A DNA stretch of 64,000 bases from Marinihelvus sp942491555 (GTDB lineage Bacteria; Pseudomonadota; Gammaproteobacteria; Xanthomonadales; SZUA-36): assembly GCA_942491555.1 (NCBI GenBank), contig CALOBN010000002.1:495204-559203 (forward strand), written 5' to 3'. This document shows positions 24,742 to 32,518 of the stretch, piece after piece. Every line of letters starts with the position of its first letter. Position 1 is the first letter of the stretch. The position numbers and the translations under genes were made by a program. The notes under the pieces are model-generated. The model ran no database searches. It saw nothing but the letters and a program-made list of their open reading frames with translations, and was not told where the DNA came from.

Positions 24742-26319
24742 ATGGCAATGATCAAGATTTTCGACACGAGCCTGAGAGACGGCGAGCAAAGCCCGGGATT
24801 CAGTATGACCCTGGACCAGAAGCTTCGCGTGGCCCGGGCCCTGGCCGAGCTTAAGGTGGACATCATCGAGGCAGGGTTTCCGGCGGCCTCGCCGGGTGAT
24901 TTCGAGGCCGTGCGCTCGGTGGCTGAGCAGATCAAGGGTCCAACCATTGCCGCCCTGTGCCGCACGGTACCGCGGGATATCGAGCGTTCTGCTGCGGCCC
25001 TGGAGCCGGCGGCCAAACAGCGTATCCATACCTTTATTGCGACCAGCCCCATTCACCGCAAAGAAAAGCTGCAGCTTAACCGCGATGAAGTACTCAAAAG
25101 TGCCGTCGCCGGCGTCACGCTGGCCAAGACGTTTATGGATGACATCGAGTTTTCTGCAGAAGACGGTATTCGCACCGAGCGCGACTACCTGGCGGAGATT
25201 CTGCAGGCCGTCATCGAAGCGGGCGCCACCACGGTCAACATCCCCGATACGGTGGGTTATTCCACACCGCAGGAAATGACGGAGCTGTTCAGCTGGCTGC
25301 GCGACACGGTTCCCGGTATCGATCAAGTCACCATGAGCACCCACTGTCATGACGACCTGGGCCTCGCGGTGGCCAACAGCCTGGCGGCTGTGGAAGGCGG
25401 TGCGCGGCAGATCGAGTGCACCCTGAACGGCATCGGCGAGCGCGCCGGTAACTGCGCGCTGGAAGAGGTGGTGATGGCGCTGCGTACGCGCGCGGATCGC
25501 TTCGGACACGAGACCGCCATCGACACCCGGCGCCTGAATAACGCCAGCCACCTGCTGGCGGCGGTCACGGGCAACTTCGTGCCGCGCAACAAGGCGATTG
25601 TCGGTGAAAATGCCTTTGCCCACGAATCGGGCATTCATCAGCACGGCATGCTCGCGGCGCGCGAAACCTACGAAATCATGAAGCCGGAAGATGTGGGCGT
25701 GCTCAACTCCCAGCTTATTCTGGGCAAACACAGCGGCAAGCATGCCGTCATCGACCGGGCCCGGGACATGGGCTTTGAGCTCGAGGCGCACGAAGTGCCC
25801 GACATCATGAAGCGTTTCAAGGAACTGGCGGACCGCAAAAAGCGCGTGTTTGATTCAGACCTCGAAGCCATCATTACCGGCAAGAAGGCCTCGACGGTGG
25901 GGCCCTGGTCCTTGCAGTGGCTGAGTGTGGTCAGCCGGGTAAGCGGTGAAGAAGACCCGACCGCCTCCCTGACCCTGGCCCATGAAAATGGCGATACGGC
26001 CACCCAGACCGGCGAGGGCGACGGCCCGGTGGACGCGATTGTGAAATCGCTGGAAAGCATCACCGGTATGGACATCACCGTACTCAACCTGGCCATGCGC
26101 AGCATTTCCCTGGGCGAGGATGCCCAGGGCGAGGCCAGCATGCGGGCCATGGTGGACGGGGTGGAGTACAGCGGACACGGCCTGTCCACGGATATCGTGG
26201 CGGCCTGTGCAGAAGCACTGTTGGAAATCGTCAACCGTGCCAGCCGCCATGCTGAGCGCCGCGCTGAGCGCGGCGAGGAGCCCGCTAAGCCCGCTTCAGC
26301 GCGTTCAAACGCTGCGTGA
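24742..26319 (+). CDS. leuA: 2-Isopropylmalate synthase
   Basis: Condenses acetyl-CoA with 2-oxoisovalerate, the first committed step of leucine synthesis. 525 residues, full length. TIM-barrel start FDTSLRDGEQSPGF (7-20), metal ligands in MSTHCHDDLGLAVANS, and NGIGERAGNCALEE; FAHESGIHQHGM is the linker motif. The C-terminal regulatory domain (about residues 390-510) for leucine feedback is present. The tail is Ala/Arg-rich. Overlap of leu and ilv genes in one operon places both pathways under the single attenuator. Confidence 0.97.
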   Translation: MAMIKIFDTSLRDGEQSPGFSMTLDQKLRVARALAELKVDIIEAGFPAASPGDFEAVRSVAEQIKGPTIAALCRTVPRDIERSAAALEPAAKQRIHTFIATSPIHRKEKLQLNRDEVLKSAVAGVTLAKTFMDDIEFSAEDGIRTERDYLAEILQAVIEAGATTVNIPDTVGYSTPQEMTELFSWLRDTVPGIDQVTMSTHCHDDLGLAVANSLAAVEGGARQIECTLNGIGERAGNCALEEVVMALRTRADRFGHETAIDTRRLNNASHLLAAVTGNFVPRNKAIVGENAFAHESGIHQHGMLAARETYEIMKPEDVGVLNSQLILGKHSGKHAVIDRARDMGFELEAHEVPDIMKRFKELADRKKRVFDSDLEAIITGKKASTVGPWSLQWLSVVSRVSGEEDPTASLTLAHENGDTATQTGEGDGPVDAIVKSLESITGMDITVLNLAMRSISLGEDAQGEASMRAMVDGVEYSGHGLSTDIVAACAEALLEIVNRASRHAERRAERGEEPAKPASARSNAA

Positions 26320-26335
26320 TGAACCAGGAAGAGCG

Positions 26336-27316
26336 ATGAACCCGACAGAAACAATCTGGCACAACGGCACCTTTAAGCCCTGGCATGAAGCGACAACCCA
26401 TGTGCTTACGCACGCCTTGCACTACGGCTCCAGCGTTTTCGAGGGCATTCGCGCGTATGAAAAAGACGGCCGCCCGGTGGGATTCCGCCTGCGTGAGCAC
26501 ATGCAGCGACTGTACGACTCGGCGCGTGTGTATCGGATTACGATTCCCTTCGATAAAGAAACGCTGATCGATGCCTGTCATGGTGTGGTGACCCGCAATG
26601 GCCTGAAAAGCGCCTATCTGCGGCCGATCGCTTACCGGGGCTATGGCTCCATTGGCCTGGCGCCGAAGGCGGATGTGCCCGTCGATGTGGCCATTGCCGC
26701 ATTTGAGTGGGGCGCCTACCTGGGCGAAGAAGCCCAGCAAAAGGGCGCACGGGTATGCGTCAGCAGCTGGCAGCGCGTGGCCCCCAATACCATTCCTGCC
26801 GGGGTCAAAGCCGGTGGCACTTACCTGTCCAGCCAGCTCATCAGCCTCGAGGCGCACCGCCTGGGCTATGACGAGGGGCTCGGCCTGGCGGCTGACGGCA
26901 CGCTCAGTGAAGGTGCGGGCGAAAACCTGTTTATCGTCAAGAATGGTATTTTGCTGACGCCGCCGCAGGCCTCCAGCATCCTCGCCGGCATCACGCGTGA
27001 TTCGGTTATCCGCCTGGCGCATGCCATGGGTTACGAGGTCCGCGAACAGACCCTGTCGCGCGAGTCGCTGTACATGGCCGATGAAATGTTCCTCACCGGC
27101 ACGGCAGCGGAGATTACGCCGGTCGCTTCGGTAGATGATCTGGACGTTGGCATCGGCCGCCGCGGGCCCATGACCGAGCAGATTCAAAAGGCGTTCTTTG
27201 GCCTGTTCAGTGGCGAGACAGAAGATCGTTTCGGTTGGCTGGAGCCGATCGGAGCCCGTGATGGCGCCGGGGCCGGCAATGGAGCAGCAGTCGAAAAAGT
27301 GGCAGGTGCCTCATGA
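26336..27316 (+). CDS. ilvE: Branched-chain amino acid aminotransferase
   Basis: Fold-type IV PLP enzyme making Leu, Val and Ile from their oxoacids with glutamate. 326 residues from ATG 26336, with AGGAAGAG upstream. Landmarks: THALHYGSSVFEGIRAYE (25-42), PLP lysine Lys158 in PAGVKAGGTYLSS, LAADGTLSEGAGENLFIV, and ITRDSV. The last 20 residues are Ala/Gly-rich and look like an added tail. The end overlaps leuC by four bases. Confidence 0.96.
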   Translation: MNPTETIWHNGTFKPWHEATTHVLTHALHYGSSVFEGIRAYEKDGRPVGFRLREHMQRLYDSARVYRITIPFDKETLIDACHGVVTRNGLKSAYLRPIAYRGYGSIGLAPKADVPVDVAIAAFEWGAYLGEEAQQKGARVCVSSWQRVAPNTIPAGVKAGGTYLSSQLISLEAHRLGYDEGLGLAADGTLSEGAGENLFIVKNGILLTPPQASSILAGITRDSVIRLAHAMGYEVREQTLSRESLYMADEMFLTGTAAEITPVASVDDLDVGIGRRGPMTEQIQKAFFGLFSGETEDRFGWLEPIGARDGAGAGNGAAVEKVAGAS

Positions 27317-28836
27317 ACCGGACCCTGTTCGATAAACTCTGGGATGCACACGTGGTCACAGCAGAAACCGACGATTTGCCGGCAGTCCTGTTTATTGACC
27401 TGCACCTCGTCCATGAAGTGACCAGCCCGCAAGGATTCGACACCCTGCGTCAACGCGGTATTGGCGTACGCCGTCCGGACCGCACCCTGGCCACGCTGGA
27501 TCACTCCACGCCGACCACACCACCGGATGAGCACGGCGAACGACATTACTACACGCCCCAGGCGCGGGCCCAGGTCGAGCAGCTGGAGCACAATTGTGCA
27601 GAGTTTGGCATCCGTCTGGAAGGCTGGGACAGCGCCCAGCGCGGCGTGGTGCATGTTATGGGACCGGAAATTGGCGCGACTCAGCCCGGCATGACCGTGG
27701 TTTGTGGCGATTCGCACACCGCCACCCATGGTGCCTTTGGTGCGCTTGCCTTTGGCATTGGCACCACGGAAGTAGGTTATGTGCTGGCGACCCAATGCCT
27801 GCTGCAACGCAAGCCGAAAAGCATGCGCATAACCGTTGACGGAGAGCTGGGTGAAGGCGTGCGCGCCAAAGATCTGATCCTGCATATCATTCGTACCATT
27901 GGCGTGAATGGCGGTACCGGACATGTGATCGAATATGCCGGTGAGGCCATCGAAGCACTGTCCATGGAAGAGCGCATGACGGTGTGCAATATGTCCATCG
28001 AGGCTGGCGCCCGGGCCGGCATGATCGCCCCGGATGAGAAAACCATTGAGTATCTGCGTGGTCGTCCATTGTCGCCGCAAGGTGAGGCCTTTGAGGCCGC
28101 AGCGCAGCACTGGCTCGCCCTGCGTTCCGATGATGCTGCGCTCTTTGATCGCGAGGTCCGGATCAGTGCCGCAGATGTTGTTCCGACGCTGACCTGGGGC
28201 ATTGACCCGGGCATGTCCATTGCGGTGACTGGCATCGTGCCCGACAGTGGCAGCGCCGGAATTAATCGCGCGCTGAACTACATGGGGCTGCGTGGCGGTG
28301 AACCGCTGATGGGCCACCCGGTGGATATCGTGTTTATCGGCAGTTGCACCAACGGGCGAATGTCCGATCTGCGCGATGCCGCGCAACTGCTGGAGGGTCG
28401 TAAGGTCGCCGGGCATGTCCGCATGCTGGTGGTTCCCGGTTCAGAGTCGGTGCGCCGCCAGGCGGAGGCCGAGGGACTGGACAGGATTTTTATCGAAGCG
28501 GGTGCCGAGTGGCGCGAACCGGGCTGCAGTATGTGCCTGGCCATGAACGGTGACCTGGTGCCGCCGGGCAAGACCGCGGTCAGCACCTCGAACCGCAATT
28601 TTGAAGGCCGCCAGGGCCCGGGTTCGCGAACCCTGCTGGCCAGCCCGCTGACCGCAGCAGCCTGCGCGGTAGCCGGCAAAGTGGTCGATCCACGACTATT
28701 GAGGCTGACTCACCCCGGGAGGCTGCCTGATGAAACCCTTTACCCGCCTGACCGGGCCGGCCCTGGTGCTGGAGCAGGAGAACATCGACACGGACCAGAT
28801 CATCCCCGGCCGCTTTCTGACCGCGACCAGCTTTGA
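27313..28836 (+). CDS. leuC: 3-Isopropylmalate dehydratase, large subunit (with unusual 3' extension)
   Basis: Aconitase-family [4Fe-4S] enzyme that, with LeuD, isomerises 2- to 3-isopropylmalate. Family-like sequence runs from residue 1 to about 463 (GKVVDPRLL). Cluster cysteines are in GSCTNGRMSDLRDAA and EPGCSMCLAMNG, with VCGDSHTATHGAFGALAFGIG upstream. The frame does not stop at the normal end: it continues 44 residues of low-complexity, Pro/Gly/Arg-rich sequence and overlaps leuD by 107 bases. A TGA exists at 28700-28702 in the +1 frame exactly at the expected end, so a one-base deletion (real or sequencing error) is likely. Confidence 0.93.
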   Translation: MNRTLFDKLWDAHVVTAETDDLPAVLFIDLHLVHEVTSPQGFDTLRQRGIGVRRPDRTLATLDHSTPTTPPDEHGERHYYTPQARAQVEQLEHNCAEFGIRLEGWDSAQRGVVHVMGPEIGATQPGMTVVCGDSHTATHGAFGALAFGIGTTEVGYVLATQCLLQRKPKSMRITVDGELGEGVRAKDLILHIIRTIGVNGGTGHVIEYAGEAIEALSMEERMTVCNMSIEAGARAGMIAPDEKTIEYLRGRPLSPQGEAFEAAAQHWLALRSDDAALFDREVRISAADVVPTLTWGIDPGMSIAVTGIVPDSGSAGINRALNYMGLRGGEPLMGHPVDIVFIGSCTNGRMSDLRDAAQLLEGRKVAGHVRMLVVPGSESVRRQAEAEGLDRIFIEAGAEWREPGCSMCLAMNGDLVPPGKTAVSTSNRNFEGRQGPGSRTLLASPLTAAACAVAGKVVDPRLLRLTHPGRLPDETLYPPDRAGPGAGAGEHRHGPDHPRPLSDRDQL

Positions 28837-29308
28837 GGGCATGGGCAATCATGCCTTTGCAGACTGGCGCTACGATGGTGATGGGAATCTGTTGGCCGAT
28901 TGCGTTCTGAATGAACCGCACGCATCGCGGTGCCCGATACTTGTCGCGGGTCGTAATTTTGGCTGCGGCTCATCCCGCGAGCATGCGCCTCATGCCCTGC
29001 TTGGGTTTGGATTCCGGGTGGTTATCTCCTCGGAAATTGCGGATATTTTCCGCAGTAATTCACACAATGTTGGCCTGCTGGCCATCGTCCTGCCGGAACA
29101 CCAGCACGAGGTGCTCCTGAACATGGACGGACATCATTTAACCGTCGATCTTGAGAACCGCGAGGTTCATACGGACGACGGACAGGTTTTTGAATTCGAA
29201 ATTGATGGTTTTGCGCGCCATTGTCTGCTCAACGGCATGGACCGGCTCGACTATCTGTTGGCCCAGGACAGCCACATCACCCAGTATGAGGAACACCATG
29301 AACGCTAA
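28730..29308 (+). CDS. leuD: 3-Isopropylmalate dehydratase, small subunit
   Basis: 192 residues, swivel domain partner of LeuC. Typical motifs: NIDTDQIIPGRFLT (residues 19-32), GRNFGCGSSREHAPHALLGFGF, and DIFRSNSHNVGLL. ATG 28730 is preceded by GGGAGG. Its stop overlaps the leuB start by 11 bases. Confidence 0.96.
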   Translation: MKPFTRLTGPALVLEQENIDTDQIIPGRFLTATSFEGMGNHAFADWRYDGDGNLLADCVLNEPHASRCPILVAGRNFGCGSSREHAPHALLGFGFRVVISSEIADIFRSNSHNVGLLAIVLPEHQHEVLLNMDGHHLTVDLENREVHTDDGQVFEFEIDGFARHCLLNGMDRLDYLLAQDSHITQYEEHHER

Positions 29309-30377
29309 AGTACTTCTGCTCCCCGGGGACGGCATCGGCCCCGAAGTGACCGCCCAGGCCGAACGACTCATCAAGGCCGTGGCAGACATCCACGGCCTGA
29401 CCATCGAGATTTCCGAGGCGCTCATCGGCGGTGCGGCGCTGGATGCGACCGGTGAACCCCTGCCAAAAGAAACCCTGGCCGCCTGCCGCGAGGCAGACGC
29501 GGTGGTGCTCGGTGCAGTCGGTGGCCCCAAGTGGGACGATCCGGATGCCAAGAAACGTCCCGAGCAGGGCCTGTTGCAACTGCGCAAGGAACTGGGGTTA
29601 TTCGCCAACCTGCGCCCGGTGCGCCTGCACCCGTCGCTGGCGCACATCAGTCCTCTCAAGGCTGAGCGCATCGAGAATGTCGACATGATGGTGGTGCGTG
29701 AACTGACCGGCGGCAGCTATTTCGGTGAGAAAACCCAGACCGAAGACAGCGCCTCCGATGACTACAGTTACACGCGCGAGGAAATCGAGCGGGTGGTGCG
29801 CCTGGCTGCCGACATGGCCCGCGCCCGCTATGGCCGGGTGACGATGATCGATAAGGCCAATGTTCTGGCGACCTCCCGGCTGTGGCGCAAAGTGTCTGGC
29901 GAGATCATGAGCAAGAGTTACCCGGATGTGGCCTATGAAACCATGCTGGTCGACACCGCTGCCATGCACATTGTTTCCAATCCATCGCGGTTTAATGTGA
30001 TCGTTACGGAAAACATGTTTGGCGACATTCTTACCGATGAGGCCTCGGTGCTGGTCGGTTCCATGGGCATGCTGCCCTCGGCCTCCCTCGGCGAGGGCAC
30101 GGTTGGTCTGTACGAGCCCATTCACGGCTCGGCGCCGGATATTGCCGGTCGCGGACTGGCCAATCCCCTCGGCATGCTGGGTTCGGTCGGCATGATGTTC
30201 GAATACAGCCTGGGTCTGCGCGAAGTTGCGCGGCAGATCGAGCTGGCCATCTGGAACGCCGTATCGGCGGGTCAGTGCACGCTGGATATTGGCGGCAACC
30301 TGCGTACCGATGAGGCGGCAAACGCGGTCATTGAGCGCATGGACAAGATCAACACGCGAAAAGTAGCCTTTATATAG
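29298..30377 (+). CDS. leuB: 3-Isopropylmalate dehydrogenase
   Basis: NAD-dependent oxidative decarboxylation of 3-isopropylmalate, third leucine step. 359 residues from ATG 29298, chosen because VLLLPGDGIGPEVTAQAE directly follows. Also seen: AVGGPKWD, the substrate loop LRKELGLFANLRPVR, RELTGGSYFG, and the NAD/metal region TENMFGDILTDEASVLVGSMG and EPIHGSAPDIAG. It overlaps leuD by 11 bases. Confidence 0.97.
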   Translation: MNAKVLLLPGDGIGPEVTAQAERLIKAVADIHGLTIEISEALIGGAALDATGEPLPKETLAACREADAVVLGAVGGPKWDDPDAKKRPEQGLLQLRKELGLFANLRPVRLHPSLAHISPLKAERIENVDMMVVRELTGGSYFGEKTQTEDSASDDYSYTREEIERVVRLAADMARARYGRVTMIDKANVLATSRLWRKVSGEIMSKSYPDVAYETMLVDTAAMHIVSNPSRFNVIVTENMFGDILTDEASVLVGSMGMLPSASLGEGTVGLYEPIHGSAPDIAGRGLANPLGMLGSVGMMFEYSLGLREVARQIELAIWNAVSAGQCTLDIGGNLRTDEAANAVIERMDKINTRKVAFI

Positions 30378-30381
30378 GGCG

Positions 30382-31947
30382 ATGAGCACGTCCCCGCACA
30401 CCTACCTGCAACGAGCGCTTCGCGCGCAGGTCTATGATGTGGCCCGCGAAACCCCCCTGGATCCGGCGCCCGCCCTGTCGGCGCGCGCCGGGGTTCAACT
30501 GCTGCTGAAACGCGAAGACCTGCAGCCGACCTTTTCGTTCAAGCTACGCGGTGCCTACAACTGCATCCATAAACTGGATGCTGCGGCCCGTGCGCGCGGC
30601 GTGGTGGCCGCTTCGGCCGGCAACCATGCCCAGGGCGTGGCCCTGGCAAGCCAGCGTCTGGGGGTTCATGCGCGCATCTACATGCCGCGCACTACCCCGG
30701 AAATCAAGGTCGCGGCCGTCGCCGCACTCGGCGCGGAAATCATCCAGACCGGTGATGACTTTGACTCAGCCTGCGCTGCTGCCATGGCGGATGCCGAAGC
30801 CTGCGGCGCGCGCTTTATTCACCCCTTTAACGACGAGGATGTGATTGCCGGGCAGGGCACGATTGGTATCGAAATTACCCAGCAACTGCCCGAGCCACCG
30901 GATGTGGTCTTTATTCCGGTGGGCGGTGGCGGCATGGCTGCCGGCGTGGCGGCAACCATCAAGGCCATTTGCCCCGAGACGCGCGTGATTGGTGTGGAAC
31001 CGCACGATGCAGCCAGCATGAAAGCGGCGCTCGAGGCGGGTGAACCGGTGGATATCGGCGCCACCGGCATGTTTGCCGATGGCGTGGCGGTGCGGCGCGT
31101 GGGGGATATCACCTTTGCCCTGTGCCGCGAACTGCTGGACGAGGTGATCACCGTCAGTGTGGACCAGGTGTGTACGGCTGTGCGCCTGGTGTATGAGGAG
31201 GTCCGCGCGGTACCTGAACCAGCGGGCGCCCTGGCCGTTGCCGGTGCCCTGGAGTGGGCCGCCATGCACCCGGAGGAGGTCCGTCCTGATGCCCGCTGGG
31301 TGTCCATCGTCAGTGGTGCCAATGTCAATTTTGACCGCCTCGGCCATGTGGTTGAGCGCTGCACGCTGGGTGATGGCTCAGAAGCGCTGCTGGCCGTCAG
31401 CATTCCTGAGCGGCCGGGCAGCTTTCTCGAGTTTTGCGCCGCCCTCGGGCAATCCCCGGTGACTGAATTCAACTACCGGCACAATGGCACCGGGCAGGCG
31501 CGGGTATTTGTCGGGGTGCGGCTCAGAGAGCCCGTGCAGCGACTGCTGTCGCACCTGGCCGATATTGGCTACGAGGTCACGGACCTGACGGATAACGAGG
31601 TGGCCAAGCTGCACCTGCGGCACCTGGGCGGCGGCGGTCTTCCGGTTTGCGAGCGCGAGGTGCTCTACCGCTTCGAGTTTCCCGAGCGCCCCGGCGCATT
31701 GCTCGAGTTTCTGACCGTACTGGCCGGTCGCTGGTCGATCAGCCTGTTTCACTATCGCAATCATGGCGCAGCCCAGGGCCGCGTCCTCGCCGGGTTCCTG
31801 GTCCCCGCCCAGGATGATGCAGCCTTTGCTGCGTTTCTGCAGGAGACGGGCTACCACCACGTGAATGAGTCAGCGAACCCGGCTTGCCAGGAGTTTCTGT
31901 CGTCCTCACCGGAAGTCCGCGATTTGCGCCTTGCGGTAAACCGTTGA
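30382..31947 (+). CDS. ilvA: Threonine dehydratase, biosynthetic, two ACT-like domains
   Basis: PLP enzyme deaminating threonine to 2-oxobutyrate, the entry to isoleucine. 521 residues. The PLP lysine is Lys54 in FSFKLRGAYN; the phosphate loop is VGGGGMAAG. The regulatory region has two tandem ACT-like repeats, each starting with a PERPG motif (IPERPGSFLEFCAAL and FPERPGALLEFLTVL) and holding NYRHNG or HYRNHG, which marks the allosteric, isoleucine-inhibited form. Last gene of the operon; no clear terminator follows. Confidence 0.96.
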   Translation: MSTSPHTYLQRALRAQVYDVARETPLDPAPALSARAGVQLLLKREDLQPTFSFKLRGAYNCIHKLDAAARARGVVAASAGNHAQGVALASQRLGVHARIYMPRTTPEIKVAAVAALGAEIIQTGDDFDSACAAAMADAEACGARFIHPFNDEDVIAGQGTIGIEITQQLPEPPDVVFIPVGGGGMAAGVAATIKAICPETRVIGVEPHDAASMKAALEAGEPVDIGATGMFADGVAVRRVGDITFALCRELLDEVITVSVDQVCTAVRLVYEEVRAVPEPAGALAVAGALEWAAMHPEEVRPDARWVSIVSGANVNFDRLGHVVERCTLGDGSEALLAVSIPERPGSFLEFCAALGQSPVTEFNYRHNGTGQARVFVGVRLREPVQRLLSHLADIGYEVTDLTDNEVAKLHLRHLGGGGLPVCEREVLYRFEFPERPGALLEFLTVLAGRWSISLFHYRNHGAAQGRVLAGFLVPAQDDAAFAAFLQETGYHHVNESANPACQEFLSSSPEVRDLRLAVNR

Positions 31948-32005
31948 CCCCATAACGGCCTGCCGCTCGTTGTCAGCTTTGAAACATGTCTGAAAAGGGA
32001 CAATC

Positions 32006-32518
32006 ATGAACAAAATCACAAAGATCTCAGCACTGCCGGTGTCATTTCTGTTACTGACGCTCCTGGCAGCCTGCAATAAAACGGACGTTGAAACTGAACC
32101 CCCCGGGGCGGAACAGGAAACCATCATGGTGACCGAGGCAAACACTGGTCCTTCCACGGGCGGCACCCTGATTGGGACAGCCTGGTGGGTGGAAGACATT
32201 ATGGGCGGGGGCGTGATAGACCGCGCACGCACCACCATCGGCTTTACGCCGGACGGAATCGCCGCAGGCAATGGCGGCTGTAACCGCTTTACCGGTAGTT
32301 ATGAGCTGAACGGCGAAAACATCAGCATGGGCCCGTTTGCCGGCACGATGATGGCCTGCCCGGAGGCCCTGATGGACCAGGACAGCAGGTTCCACAAGGC
32401 GCTGGAGCAGGTGACCAGCTGGCGCATCGACGCGCAGACCGGTCTGCTGCACCTGCAAAACCAGGCAGGCGAAACCGTTATCCGGGCATCCGCATTGCCC
32501 GCAGGTGAACAGGCCTAG
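32006..32518 (+). CDS. META-domain (HslJ-like) lipoprotein
   Basis: 170 residues with a lipoprotein signal ending in LLAAC (Cys23), so it is probably anchored in the envelope. The rest is one META domain: GTAWWVEDI, the conserved GNGGCNRFTGSYEL, and GPFAGTMMACPEALMDQDSRF. Proteins of this type are linked to stress or antibiotic tolerance, but the molecular role is not known. Its stop overlaps the convergent M16 peptidase gene by four bases. Confidence 0.88.
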   Translation: MNKITKISALPVSFLLLTLLAACNKTDVETEPPGAEQETIMVTEANTGPSTGGTLIGTAWWVEDIMGGGVIDRARTTIGFTPDGIAAGNGGCNRFTGSYELNGENISMGPFAGTMMACPEALMDQDSRFHKALEQVTSWRIDAQTGLLHLQNQAGETVIRASALPAGEQA

